Below, in pieces: positions 12,612 through 23,546 of a stretch of DNA of 64,000 nt. The notes below the pieces were generated by a model. That model searched no databases. It was not told where the DNA came from and saw only the letters and a program-made list of their open reading frames with translations. The number at the start of each line of letters is the position of its first letter. The stretch's first letter is position 1. A program made the translations under genes and the position numbers. This DNA comes from Hesseltinella vesiculosa (lineage: Eukaryota; Mucoromycota; Mucoromycetes; Mucorales; Cunninghamellaceae): NCBI GenBank assembly GCA_002104935.1, contig MCGT01000008.1, positions 744,001-808,000 of the forward strand, given 5' to 3'.

Positions 12612-15600
12612 CTATCCCAAGTTGGTAGCCCAGTATGTGACAGTTGTCCAGTCATTTGAGTAAATCCTCGTTGGCGTTGTAGCAGGGATTGTGAACGTTG
12701 TAATGGAGCTAGTGAAAATAGTCGTACCGGGAACTGTAACAGTTACGACGGTAAGTGTAGGGTATGGTAATGCCGCAAATGACGTTGACGACGTTTCAAA
12801 TGTAGACGTAGTGGTTTCAGTAGCTGTTACTGTTGCCGTTGCAGTAAATGTGTCAAGGGCAGTGCTTATACCAGTTTCTACTGTTACATCAGTAACTACT
12901 GATAGCGACGTCACTGTTGTTGCATAATCAGTGATAGTTGTAGTACCAGGCACGTAAGTTGTGGCCTCCGCAAGAGTAGATGTGACATCTGATAATGAGG
13001 TTGAAGCAGCATTGCCAGTAGTAGCGAATTCAGTAACCGTGTTTGTGCCCGTGACATCGGTGCTTGTTGCTGTTAATGATGTAGTCAGAGTACGGATTGT
13101 CACTGTCTCAGTCGCAGGGGCGGACATAGTAGAGGTGGATGTTGTAGTAGCAAGTACTGTCGATAGAGCCGTAGTTGTACAAGGGGTGGTGATGATAATT
13201 TCAACGGTGCCTCCAGGCAAGGTGTTAGTAACGGTTCCTGGAACAGGGCCAGGTGTCGTGATAGTAAAAGTATTAGCAGGTGTCGTAACAGTGACTTCAA
13301 CATGGCCATCGGGGTAAGTGGCGGTCGTTGTGCCTGGAGATGGTCCGGGGATGGTAGTGGTAGCAGTAGTGGGTGTAGTAACAGTTACTTCAACGTGACC
13401 ATCGGGGTAGGTGGCAGTGGTTGTGCCAGGGACGCGACCGGGCACGGTGGTGGTGGCAGGAGTAGGTGTAGTAACAGTTACTTCAACGTGACCATCGGGG
13501 TAGGTGGCAGTGGTTGTGCCAGGGACGCTACCGGGCACGGTGGTGGTGGCAGGAGTAGGTGTAGTGACAGTGACAACGACATGACCATCGGGGTACGTTG
13601 CTGTAGTTGTACCAGGGACGTTACCGGGTACAGTCGTAGTGGCTGTGGTTGGCGTAGTGACGGTTACTTCAACATGGCCATCAGGGTAGGTAGCAGTGGT
13701 TGTGCCAGGAACGTTACCGGGTACAGTCGTAGTGGCTGTGGTTGGCGTAGTGACGGTTACTTCAACATGGCCGTCAGGGTAGGTAGCAGTGGTTGTGCCA
13801 GGAACGTTACCGGGTACAGTCGTAGTGGCTGTGGTTGGCGTAGTGACAGTGACCACAACATGGCCGTCAGGGTAGGTAGCAGTGGTTGTACCAGGAACGT
13901 TACCGGGTACAGTCGTAGTGGCTGTGGTTGGCGTAGTGACAGTTACTTCAACATGACCGTCGGGGTAAGTGACAGTGGTTGTGCCAGGAACACTTCCAGG
14001 GACAGTGGTTCTTCCTGTAGTAGGTGTAGTGACAGTGACAACGACATGACCATCGGGGTACGTTGCTGTAGTTGTGCCAGGAACGTTACCGGGTACAGTC
14101 GTAGTGGCTGTGGTTGGCGTAGTGACAGTTACTTCAACATGACCGTCGGGGTAAGTGACAGTGGTTGTGCCAGGAACACTTCCAGGGACAGTGGTTCTTC
14201 CTGTAGTAGGTGTAGTGACAGTAACAACGACATGACCATCGGGGTACGTTGCTGTAGTTGTGCCAGGGACGTTACCGGGTACAGTCGTAGTGGCTGTGGT
14301 TGGCGTAGTGACAGTTACTTCAACATGACCGTCGGGGTAAGTGACAGTGGTTGTGCCAGGAACACTTCCAGGGACAGTGGTTCTTCCTGTAGTAGGTGTA
14401 GTGACAGTGACAACGACATGACCATCGGGGTACGTTGCTGTAGTTGTGCCAGGAACGTTACCGGGTACAGTCGTAGTGGCTGTGGTTGGCGTAGTGACAG
14501 TTACTTCAACATGACCGTCGGGGTAAGTGACAGTGGTTGTGCCAGGAACACTTCCAGGGACAGTGGTTCTTCCTGTAGTAGGTGTAGTGACAGTAACAAC
14601 GACATGACCATCGGGGTACGTTGCTGTAGTTGTGCCAGGAACGTCACCGGGTACAGTCGTAGTGGCTGTGGTTGGCGTAGTGACAGTGACCACAACATGA
14701 CCGTCAGGGTAGGTAGCAGTGGTTGTACCAGGGACGTTACCGGGTACGGTCGTAGTGGCTGTGGTTGGCGTAGTGACAGTTACTTCAACATGGCCGTCGG
14801 GATAAGTGACAGTGGTTGTGCCAGGAACACTTCCAGGGACAGTGGTTCTTCCTGTAGTAGGTGTAGTGACAGTGACAACGACATGACCATCGGGGTACGT
14901 TGCTGTAGTTGTGCCAGGGACGTTACCGGGTACAGTCGTAGTGGCTGTGGTTGGCGTAGTGACAGTTACGACTACGTGGCCATCAGGATATGTAGCTGTG
15001 GTTGTTCCAGGAACATTTCCAGGCACAGTTACAGTGTTTGGAACGGGAGAGGTGACAGTGACAACAACATGACCATCGGGGTAGGTGACAGTAGTTGTTC
15101 CAGGAACGTTGCCAGGCACAGTGGTGGTGGCAGTAGTTGGAGAGGTCACAGTTACTTCAACATGTCCATCGGGGTAAGTGACAGTGGTTGTTCCAGGGAT
15201 ATCTCCAGGAACGGTTGTTCTTCCAACAGTAGGTGAAGTCACAGTAACAACGATATGACCATCGGGGTACGTAACAGTAGTTGTTCCAGGAATGTTGCCT
15301 GGTACAGTGACTGTGCCAGTGGTAGGTAAGGTAACCGTTACGACTACGTGGCCATCAGGATATGTAGCTGTGGTTGTTCCAGGAACATTTCCAGGCACAG
15401 TTACAGTGTTTGGAACGGGAGAGGTGACAGTGACAACAACATGACCATCGGGGTAGGTGACAGTAGTTGTTCCAGGAACGTTGCCAGGCACAGTGGTGGT
15501 GGCTGTGGTTGGCGTAGTGACAGTTACTTCAACATGTCCATCGGGGTAAGTGACAGTGGTTGTTCCAGGGATATCTCCAGGAACGGTTGTTCTTCCAACA

Positions 15601-17222
15601 GTAGGTGAAGTCACAGTAACAACGATATGACCATCGGGGTACGTAACGGTAGTTGTTCCAGGAATGTTGCCTGGTACAGTGACTGTGCCAGTGGTAGGTA
15701 AGGTAACCGTTACGACTACATGGCCATCAGGATATGTAGCTGTGGTTGTTCCAGGAACATTTCCAGGCACGGTTACAGTATCAGGGACAGGAGAGGTGAC
15801 AGTGACAACAACATGACCATCGGGATTCGTGACAGTAGTAGTACCAGGGACCCTTCCTGGCACTGTAGTTGTGGAAGCAGTAGGGGATGTGACAGTTACA
15901 ACAATATGACCATCGGGGTATGTTGCGGTTGTTGTACCAGGGATATCTCCAGGGACAGTAGTCGTAGCAGTGGTAGGAATGGTGACAGTAACAACGACAT
16001 GGCCATCAGGGTACGTAGCAGTAGTTGTTCCAGGAATGTTGCCTGGTACAGTGACTGTGCCAACAGTAGGCAAGGTAACAGTTACGACTACGTGACCGTC
16101 TGGATATGTAACTGTGGTTGTTCCAGGGGCGTTTCCAGGCACAGTTACGGTATCCGTGACAGGAGTAGTGACAATTTCAACAACTTCACCATCGGGTTTG
16201 GTGACAGTCGTCGTTCCGGGAATCCTTCCAGGCACAGTACTTGATTGGATTGTTGGTGTGGTGACAATTTCAACAACTTCACCATCAGGTTTGGTAACAG
16301 TCGTCGTTCCAGGAATCTTACCAGGCACGGTAGTGGACTGGATTGTCGGTGTGGTAACAATTTCAACAACTTCACCATCCGGTTTGGTGACTGTTGTCGT
16401 TCCAGGAATCTTCCCAGGCACAGTGCTTGATCGGATTGTTGGTGTGGTGACAATTTCAACAACTTCACCATCGGGTTTAGTGACTGTTGTCGTTCCAGGA
16501 ATCCTTCCAGGCACAGTACTTGATTGGATTGTTGGTGTGGTGACAATTTCAACAACTTCACCATCCGGTTTGGTAACAGTCGTCGTTCCAGGAATCTTCC
16601 CAGGCACAGTGCTTGACTGAATTGTTGGTGTGGTTACAATTTCTACGATTTCACCGTCGGGTTTGGTGACTGTCGTCGTTCCAGGGATCTTTCCAGGCAC
16701 GGTACTTGACTGGATTGTTGGTGTGGTGACAATTTCGAAAATCTCACCATTAGGCTTTGTTGTTGTGGTTGTTCCAGGGATCTTTCCGGGAACGGTGCTT
16801 GATTGCATGGTAGGGGTGGTAACAGTAACAACAATACCGTCAGGATATTGAACAGTGGTTGTTCCAGGGATTTTCCCTGGAACAGTGGTTGTGTAGCCGC
16901 CCTGCAAGGTAATGATGATACCAACACCAATGCCGTCAAAGGTATGAGTTGATGTACCTGGTCGAGGGCCGGTAGTGGTGATTATTGGAGTAATGTCTTT
17001 CGTGACTATCTTTGTGTATGTTCCAATTTGGTTGTTTGGGTAACTGCATATAGTGATAGTCTTTGTTATTTCATTGTAGTAATGAAATTTTTTCCCATGG
17101 TGGTAATCGTTCATATCAATGTCTTCATAATCTACCTGGTGCGCATGTGCTAGTGCGACGGTACGAAACAATGGCACCAGTTGAAGTATTAATGCAGCTA
17201 ATGCTGCGAAGAGAAACTTCAT
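12612..17222 (-). CDS. Secreted Thr-rich tandem-repeat protein (adhesin/mucin-like)
   Basis: A single exon of 1536 aa. Residues 1-27 are a clear signal peptide. After a short unique region come about 40 tandem repeats of 31 aa (from about residue 112; consensus TVPGNVPGTTT then ATYPDGHVVVTVTTPTT), then about 170 Thr/Ser/Ala-rich residues ending WTTVTYWATNLG. N-terminal units carry KPDGEVVEI and later ones YPDGHVVVT. Repetitive Thr-rich composition suggests a heavily O-glycosylated wall or adhesion protein. There is no C-terminal hydrophobic GPI signal, so it may be secreted or covalently wall-linked. The long ORFs on the other strand are antisense shadows of the repeats. No named family recognised. 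Confidence 0.8.
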   Translation of the reverse strand: MKFLFAALAALILQLVPLFRTVALAHAHQVDYEDIDMNDYHHGKKFHYYNEITKTITICSYPNNQIGTYTKIVTKDITPIITTTGPRPGTSTHTFDGIGVGIIITLQGGYTTTVPGKIPGTTTVQYPDGIVVTVTTPTMQSSTVPGKIPGTTTTTKPNGEIFEIVTTPTIQSSTVPGKIPGTTTVTKPDGEIVEIVTTPTIQSSTVPGKIPGTTTVTKPDGEVVEIVTTPTIQSSTVPGRIPGTTTVTKPDGEVVEIVTTPTIRSSTVPGKIPGTTTVTKPDGEVVEIVTTPTIQSTTVPGKIPGTTTVTKPDGEVVEIVTTPTIQSSTVPGRIPGTTTVTKPDGEVVEIVTTPVTDTVTVPGNAPGTTTVTYPDGHVVVTVTLPTVGTVTVPGNIPGTTTATYPDGHVVVTVTIPTTATTTVPGDIPGTTTATYPDGHIVVTVTSPTASTTTVPGRVPGTTTVTNPDGHVVVTVTSPVPDTVTVPGNVPGTTTATYPDGHVVVTVTLPTTGTVTVPGNIPGTTTVTYPDGHIVVTVTSPTVGRTTVPGDIPGTTTVTYPDGHVEVTVTTPTTATTTVPGNVPGTTTVTYPDGHVVVTVTSPVPNTVTVPGNVPGTTTATYPDGHVVVTVTLPTTGTVTVPGNIPGTTTVTYPDGHIVVTVTSPTVGRTTVPGDIPGTTTVTYPDGHVEVTVTSPTTATTTVPGNVPGTTTVTYPDGHVVVTVTSPVPNTVTVPGNVPGTTTATYPDGHVVVTVTTPTTATTTVPGNVPGTTTATYPDGHVVVTVTTPTTGRTTVPGSVPGTTTVTYPDGHVEVTVTTPTTATTTVPGNVPGTTTATYPDGHVVVTVTTPTTATTTVPGDVPGTTTATYPDGHVVVTVTTPTTGRTTVPGSVPGTTTVTYPDGHVEVTVTTPTTATTTVPGNVPGTTTATYPDGHVVVTVTTPTTGRTTVPGSVPGTTTVTYPDGHVEVTVTTPTTATTTVPGNVPGTTTATYPDGHVVVTVTTPTTGRTTVPGSVPGTTTVTYPDGHVEVTVTTPTTATTTVPGNVPGTTTATYPDGHVVVTVTTPTTGRTTVPGSVPGTTTVTYPDGHVEVTVTTPTTATTTVPGNVPGTTTATYPDGHVVVTVTTPTTATTTVPGNVPGTTTATYPDGHVEVTVTTPTTATTTVPGNVPGTTTATYPDGHVEVTVTTPTTATTTVPGNVPGTTTATYPDGHVVVTVTTPTPATTTVPGSVPGTTTATYPDGHVEVTVTTPTPATTTVPGRVPGTTTATYPDGHVEVTVTTPTTATTTIPGPSPGTTTATYPDGHVEVTVTTPANTFTITTPGPVPGTVTNTLPGGTVEIIITTPCTTTALSTVLATTTSTSTMSAPATETVTIRTLTTSLTATSTDVTGTNTVTEFATTGNAASTSLSDVTSTLAEATTYVPGTTTITDYATTVTSLSVVTDVTVETGISTALDTFTATATVTATETTTSTFETSSTSFAALPYPTLTVVTVTVPGTTIFTSSITTFTIPATTPTRIYSNDWTTVTYWATNLG
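13185..16889 (-). repeat. About 40 x 93-bp coding minisatellite
   Basis: In-frame 93-bp units inside the secreted repeat protein. Higher-order structure is visible: a 186-bp pair (a unit ending GRT followed by a unit with HVEV) is repeated about five times around 13.9-14.9 kb. A 372-bp four-unit block is duplicated at an offset of exactly 372 bp (for example CATCAGGATA at 14981 and 15353). This points to recent unequal exchange. Confidence 0.9.
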
Positions 17223-17264
17223 TGTTGAACTAAGAACGTTGTAAACGATGCGAATTGCGAGAGC

Positions 17265-17272
17265 ATTTTATA
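17265..17272 (-). promoter_or_regulatory. TATA box of the repeat-protein gene
   Basis: TATAAAAT on the minus strand, about 43 bp upstream of the ATG at 17222. It is one of the few clear TATA boxes in the window and fits a regulated, strongly expressed secreted protein. Confidence 0.5.
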
Positions 17273-18008
17273 CATTTTCCATGGGCATACTGTCCATTTT
17301 TCGGAAAATTTTATGGCATGTCCACAAAATCAGATATTCTGGGTAAGAATGCAAAGTAGAGCAAATCGGCATTCGCTTGCCTGGGTATGCTTGCCTTCTT
17401 TTTTTTTTACTTGACAATACCTTTTCTTGATATAACTGCCCATTCTATATTTGTGGCATGATTTAGGCTAGCTGTGTATTATTTTTTTAACAATTGGGGG
17501 GGGGGGTTTTTTTTTGAAATTTCCTCGGCAGTTTTATTCAGGGAATGGACACTCGAACCCCTTTCTGTTGGAATTTTTTGGCCAATCATATGCAAGGAAT
17601 TCTACCCTCTTGTCCTGGATGTTGCAGTGGTGTTACCACAAGGCCATAATCATTGGGTTTTTCTTTTTGTACACTGGTTCCAGGAATAACTGGATCTTTG
17701 AATTCACGTTTGTAAACTAAGACAGCTTGATAACGGATTGTCACCATCATGTGTTTATGAGCCATGAAAAATATTTTAACTGGCAGATCAAATAGGGCAA
17801 ACCGCTAAATTATTTTCTTGTGGGCCTGAATATACGAAAGCCTACACCATTTCAAGTCTCCCGATCCCTTAAGTTCTGTGAAGAGACTGCATTTTTTAAT
17901 GATTGTTTTTGTGCTAGTGCAATAGTCATTGGATTGCAGTTTATTTTCTATTGGGAACCAAGACTCCAGGTGGGTTCTACGGTAAAAAAATGCACAGTAC
18001 AATTGAAG
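17273..18008. other. Intergenic with G11/T9 tract
   Basis: Promoter region of the repeat protein and 3' flank of the UMP kinase gene. It contains an unusual run of 11 G followed by 9 T near 17496-17515. No gene supported. Confidence 0.45.
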
Positions 18009-19072
18009 CTACTTCTTGAACATTTCATCAAACACTAGTTTGACTTCATGATACACCTCATCAACAGGCTTGACGCATGACACGGTTTTGACCTTGTTTT
18101 GCTTTTCATAGGCCTCGATGACTGGGAAGCTGGTCTCTTTGAACACTCGGAAGCGTTTCTTGATGGACTCCATGTTATCATCGGATCGACCAGAGCTTTC
18201 ACCACGCTTCAACAAGCGCTCCAGCATAACTGTCTCTGGACATTCAAAATAAAGCACAACTTGTGAAGCTACAACCGTCTCTTCAAATTTGAGGGCTTGA
18301 TCCATCTTGCGGGGGAACCCATCGATCAAGAAGCGGCGCTTATTGCCTTTGGCAATTGCTTCACGCATGGCTTGCTCAAGCAAGGCAATGGTAACTTCCA
18401 TAGGCACAATCAAGCCTTCCTTGATATAATGTTTGATCATTTCTCCGTACTTGGAGCCTTCGCGGGTTTGTTCTTCGCGCAACAGATCACCAGCTACCCC
18501 CAAGAGGAAGAGGAACGAGAGCGTTAAATTATCTTCGACAGCATGTTACTGCAATGTTTACCTGACAAGTGAACAAAGTCAAAATCTTGTTTCAATCGCT
18601 CACATTGAGTTCCTTTGCCGGCACCAGGACCACCTAATAAAGCAGGTTGAATACTTTTCTGTGCAATTCCTATTCATCGAGCTAAGACTTACCAAGAACA
18701 AACACGACTGTGACTTCATCAGGTCGAAAGGCAGGTATCGAGGACCTTGCGGCTGCAGAATGTTCAACATCTTGTCGTGCACGAGGCAGACCTAAGATTA
18801 TAATGAAAAAAATGAGCATCGTACAGGCGAAAAAAAAAAAAGGAAATGCGTAAATGATGGTTTTAAGGTTGCGTACGTTGACCTTCGCGAGATTTCGCCA
18901 ATGTGTAGTAAGCAGCGAAACCCATGGAAGCAACTGCAAGCATGGCAGGCACACTAGGTGTACCAGACGGCTTTGCCGATTCCGAGGTGTAAAGACGGGA
19001 TGCGTTTTTTCTAACGACTGCCCCTAGCAGAGAGGATCGCAAAGTTGGGCGCTGAAATACTGATCGAAGCAT
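18009..19072 (-). CDS. URA6: UMP-CMP kinase with N-terminal extension
   Basis: Four exons: 18877-19072, 18693-18791, 18562-18633 and 18009-18493, giving 283 aa. The catalytic part matches Ura6-type nucleoside monophosphate kinases: P-loop GGPGAGKGTQC (formed across introns 2-3), AGDLLREEQ, FLIDGFPRKMDQA and ERLLKRGESSGRSDDN. Yeast Ura6 has about 204 aa. Here about 80 extra residues precede the kinase: a basic, Ser/Arg-rich presequence-like start and a hydrophobic segment (VPAMLAVASMGFAAYYTLA). That suggests mitochondrial targeting and/or a membrane anchor. An upstream in-frame Met exists, but the MLRSVFQR start is better as a presequence. Confidence 0.9.
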
Positions 19073-19529
19073 TGCAATGGGGAAAAGAAAGAGCACAATG
19101 TGCGGGAAAAGAAAAATTGTCACATGTGATCTTGCGAAAATTTTTGAAAAAAACCAGTGATCAGAGAATGAGAGACAGTTGGTACACCATTTTTATACCT
19201 TTCTTTGACAAACCTCTCTCTTTTTTTTTCGGTTACCCTTTTTGGAGCTCGTCTCTAGCAATCTGATCAATAAGGAGAGAGGCGCATACACTTTGTACGA
19301 ACAGTAACGGTGTTGAGTATTCCCCCTATTCTCGTCTTTTCCCCCGCCCCTTTCTTTTTCAATCTTCTTTCTTTTCCCTCTTTTTTCTTTTCTTTGCACG
19401 TATAATAAAACCACTTGCTTACAGTGGTAAGTCATATTTTATCCCTAGTAGTGCGCTAACATTGAATAAAGGTTTTTTTATACTGTTTCCTTTCTTTTCG
19501 AAGTCCCTCCAGATATTACCCAGACAAGC
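19073..19529. other. Intergenic, upstream of URA6
   Basis: T/C-rich tracts (about 19319-19395) typical of upstream regions in this genome. No gene seen. Confidence 0.4.
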
Positions 19530-19950
19530 CATGGAGGAGACACTGGGTTACTCCAACACAAATGCAAACTCTAAACGCCTCAAGTACCAATGACGTGTGT
19601 CAAGGCCAATGATTTAGCATCGTGGTTCATGAATTTTAAAAGTGCAAGAGATATGAGATATCAACGGACTCTCAGATCTAGAAAGCATTGCCTATGCCAA
19701 GGATCGCCTCACAGGAGATGCATATGTGTGGGAGCAGGTGCAAAGAAACTACTTGGAACGGATTCGAACAAAAGTTGACGGCCAAATTTGTCATCCCAAG
19801 CCAAAATGTGCGCGCCGTACTCGATTTTAACGCTATTCAAGGTGTTTCTGATTTGGACCACCTTAATACCTTTGAAGACCATTATCACCATTTTATCCAT
19901 ATGACCACCGAGGATTCTCCATACAGACAAATCACCGGTACTGTATAACT
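19530..19950 (+). pseudogene. Frameshifted retrotransposon Gag-like remnant
   Basis: Two frames carry pieces resembling the Gag of LTR retrotransposons. One is a segment with AYAKDRLTGDAYVWEQVQ (about 19685-19750). In another frame comes FVIPSQNVRAVLDFNAIQ followed by LNTFEDHYHHFIHMT (about 19789-19910). The pattern (A..L.G.A..W, then F..P.N.R, then a D/E-F-rich helix) is Gag-like. Frameshifts and the lack of LTRs or pol nearby mark it as a relic. Confidence 0.4.
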
Positions 19951-20004
19951 GAATAGAAGGTGCTAAGCCCACTTTTTATTTTTGCCTTTAACTTATCCCT
20001 AACT

Positions 20005-20464
20005 CTAATCAAAGAGACCGAAGCCCATGTCCTGTGTTAAAAAAAAAAAAAAGGTGAACCATCGGGATTAATATTTGGTTCTGCCACAGCTTACATCATC
20101 AGATTCCTCCTTTTCTTGCTCCTTTTCTTGCTCAACAACTTCGCCAGCAGTAGTACCATCATAACCACTAGCAATACCACCAGCTACAGTAGGGCCAGCG
20201 CCAGGAGAACCGACCTTGGTTAAGAGTTCGTTCAAGTCTTGGCCAGCGAAAGCCTTGGTGTACAATGAAAACCAGATAGGTTCAACTTCGACACTGGCAG
20301 CTTTTACAAGGGTTTGAAGCTTGTCTTCCTATAAATGGAGAAAAGCAATGGTGTCAAAAAAGTGATATTGAAACTGCAGAGCTCAGTTTTCAACGTACGG
20401 TGATCTCGATGTTATCATCCTGAAGGATGAGAGCAGCGTACACAATAGCAAGTTCAGCAGACAT
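20005..20464 (-). CDS. RPP1: 60S acidic ribosomal stalk protein P1
   Basis: Three exons: 20399-20464, 20095-20328 and 20005-20031, giving 108 aa. It starts [20 protein letters not shown] (P1 type) and ends with the conserved acidic tail [13 protein letters not shown], whose last nine codons sit on a separate 27-nt exon. It binds uL10 together with P2 to form the ribosomal stalk that recruits translational GTPases. The middle is less Ala-rich than usual, with a Glu/Gln/Lys segment. It shares a 266-bp divergent promoter with GUS1. Confidence 0.92.
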
Positions 20465-20730
20465 GCTAGATGGATGGACAGATGGATGGATGGGTGGGTA
20501 GGATAAGAATGTGTTTTGTAGTCGCAAGTAATATTTAACCCTGGATTGGGAACAAGACGCTCGTTGAAACACAAAGTGGAAAGAAAGGGGAAAAAAAGGA
20601 GGATTGAACAACCCCACTGCACAAGCTCTGTCCGGTGGCTTTTTTTTCTGTCATAATGTGTCAAGCGATGCCTATTTTGTTATTGTTTCTTCCCCTTTCA
20701 CCTTTCCCCTTTCCATTTCTTTGATAAAAA
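20465..20730. promoter_or_regulatory. Divergent promoter RPP1/GUS1
   Basis: 266 bp between two start codons of translation genes. It contains a GGAT/TGGA tetranucleotide run (about 20470-20500), also seen upstream of RPP2 at about 45692-45722. Co-regulation is inferred, not shown. Confidence 0.4.
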
Positions 20731-23323
20731 ATGACATTAGATCTGATTGTTGCTTCGAAAGCTGCACCTATCGGTAAGTTGCAGTACTCAAGACAACAGT
20801 TTATTTAAAATAACAAACTGCTTAGGTTTATTGGCCATTGCCGCCAGTACTAACAGCGTCAAACCTGGCTCTGTTCAAGTAGAGTTGAAGGAAGGGAAGA
20901 CTGTTGAAGGAAACGCAACTGCGTTGGTTTACTATGAAGGGTGAGTCATTTTTTTGTAGTTGCCTTCTGTTGCACTAACAATCTTTACCAACCCTGCCAT
21001 CTAGTGCAAAATATGACACCATCAATGCTATTGCTCGCCTGCTCGGTCGCCTTTTCCCTGAAAGTGACTTGTACGCTTCCACCAGTCCTATTACGTCCAC
21101 TTTGGTATGTGCGCGCAATAAAATGGGTTATTATACTCAAAAAATAGTTACTATGGCCAATTGATTTTCTTTACTGCTAGATCGATCACTGGTTGGACTT
21201 TACTGATAACGAATTGAGTACCAGCGATTTTAAGGCTCAGAACGATGCATTCAAGGTCTTGAATAAGCACCTGACTCTTCGCTCTTACATTGTGGGGTAC
21301 TCTGCTACTGTTGCCGATTTTATAATTTTTGGTGCTTTGAAGAGTAAGCTCGCTCTCTCACTTTTAACTTTCGGTATTACTCACGATCAAATCTAGACTC
21401 TCTCTCCTTTGCTCGTACGTACAAGAGTAAAAAGGAATCTCTGGGTGCCTACTTGATCCGGTGGTTTGATTTCATTCAATCTTTGGATGATACAAGAAAA
21501 GCTGTCGAAAGCGTGCACGCAACTCAAAAGAAGCAAGACAAGAATGCTGTAAAGGTAAAACTGCTTTTGTTTTATCCACGCTAGACGGCTTAACATTTAT
21601 TCCATGACAAAGGCAAAGAATGTGGATCAAGGTAAATTTGACATTGGTCTTACTGAAGCCGAAATGGGCAAGGTGGTGACTCGTTTCCCTCCTGAGCCTA
21701 GCGGCTACCTTCACATTGGTCACGCCAAAGCTGCTTTGATGAACCAATACTTTGCTGAAACGTACAAGGGCAAGTTGATTATTCGTTTCGATGATACCAA
21801 CCCCAGCAAGGAAAAGACTGAATTCGAAGAATCCATCAAGGAAGATCTCAAACTCATTGGCGTCGAATCCAACGTCGTCACCCACTCCTCTGACTACTTT
21901 GACGAAATGTACCAGCTTGCTCTCAAGTTAATCAAGGAAGGCAAAGCCTATGCTGATGATACAGATCAGCAAACGATGCGTGATCAACGCATGAAAAAGG
22001 TTGCTTCCAAATGCCGTGAACTACCTGTTGAAGAAAATTTGCGTCGCTTTGAAGAAATGAAGAACGGCACTGAATTTGTGAGTGTTGCATCTTGTAAAAA
22101 AAGAACCAGTGCTCTGATTTTTATTTTTTAAAAAAAAGGGCCAAACATGCTGCCTTCGTGCCAAAATAAGCGTGGACGATCCCAACGGTACTCTCCGTGA
22201 TCCTGTAATTTACCGTTGCAACTTGACCCCCCACCATTACACTGGCAACAAATGGAAAATGTACCCCACCTACGACTTTGCTTGCCCTATTGTGGATTCC
22301 ATCGAAGGCGTCACCCATGCCCTCCGTACCAACGAATATAGAGACCGCAATGCTCAGTACCAATGGATGCTCGAGGCCCTTGCCTTACGTAAAGTCGTTA
22401 TCTGGGATTTCAGTCGAATTAACTTTGTCTACACCCTTCTGTCCAAGCGTAAACTCCAATGGTTTGTCGATCGCGGCTTTGTATCTGGCTGGGATGACCC
22501 CCGCTTCCCTACTGTACGTGGTATCCGCCGACGTGGTTTGACCATCGAAGCTCTCAAGCAATACATTCTCATGCAAGGCGCCTCGCAAAACACGCTTTTA
22601 TTGGAATGGGACAAACTCTGGGCTTTGAACAAAAAAGTGATTGACCCCGTGGCTGCTCGTCATACAGCTGTCCTCGAAGACAATATGACTGTCTGCAATG
22701 TCCAGGGTATTATCGAAAAGCAAGTTAAACAATTACCGCTGCATAAGAAAAACCCTGAGGTTGGCACCAAGAAGACCAGCTTCTCGCCCAAGATCCTGTT
22801 GGACCAAGAGGATGCCAAGACTTTGGAACTCAACGAAGAAGTAAGCGATCAAGTGCAGGCGAGGGGAAAAAATCATACATTATTTAACTTGCGCTTGTAG
22901 ATCACCATGATGGATTGGGGCAATGCTTTTGTTCGCAACATTCAAAAAGAAGGTGATTTGGTAACTTCGATTGATTTGGAGTTACATCTGGAAGGCGACT
23001 TTAAAAAAACCAAGAAAAAACTGACTTGGCTATCGTACGATGAAGACGTGGTCCCAGTGACTCTCCTCGACTACGACTATTTGATCACGAAGAAAAAGGT
23101 TGAAGATGGTGATGACGTCAAGGATTTGGTTACCCCTGTCACCGAATATAAACAAGCAGCACTTGCCGATGGTAATGTTAAATTTATCAAGAAGGGTGAC
23201 ATTATTCAATTTGAACGCAAGGGGTACTATATCCTCGACGCCGAAGCTACCGCAGATGCACCTGCTGCTTTCATCTTTATTCCTGACGGCAAGGCTGCGT
23301 CCACTGCTTCTAAGCACAAGTAA
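20731..23323 (+). CDS. GUS1: Glutamyl-tRNA synthetase, cytosolic
   Basis: Eight exons: 20731-20773, 20826-20940, 21005-21104, 21181-21343, 21397-21554, 21613-22077, 22139-22840 and 22901-23323, giving 722 aa with all phases consistent (yeast Gus1 about 708). The N-terminal GST-like domain (Arc1/MetRS-interaction type) spans roughly residues 1-190. The class I HIGH motif is in PPEPSGYLHIGHAKA and the KMSKS-like motif in LLSKRKLQW. The C-terminal anticodon-binding beta-barrels follow. It charges tRNA-Glu in the cytosol. No sign of damage. Confidence 0.95.
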
Positions 23324-23546
23324 ATGTCAATAAACACTTTACCTAGTGGCGCTTGACAAAAGTCGGGCTTTTAAAACTGTACCGTCTTTTTTTTCTGGCT
23401 CTATGATGGGTGAGAGTTTTGGCGGTGACTGAAAAAAGTTTCGATTTCGCCTCTTTTGCCTGCCGCAGTTGAAAACATGACATAAAAAGGTTCATTGAAA
23501 ACTCCCTTTCATTTCACTTCACTCTGCATTAACAATCTCATAAAAA

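Noticed and set aside
13302..16244. Long plus-strand open frames of up to 644 codons, Cys/Ser/Gly-rich
   Set aside because: They are antisense shadows of the 93-bp in-frame repeats of the secreted protein; any stop-free unit stays open when repeated.
13185..16889. CRISPR-like array
   Set aside because: Units are contiguous 93-bp coding repeats without spacers, in a fungal gene.
17490..17520. G11 tract as a G-quadruplex or regulatory element
   Set aside because: A single homopolymer next to a T run; it could be a sequencing or replication artefact and shows no second G-block.
19073..19123. Upstream Met for URA6 (MTIFLFPHIV...)
   Set aside because: It adds a T-tract hydrophobic run ahead of a good presequence; the downstream ATG at 19072 is better.
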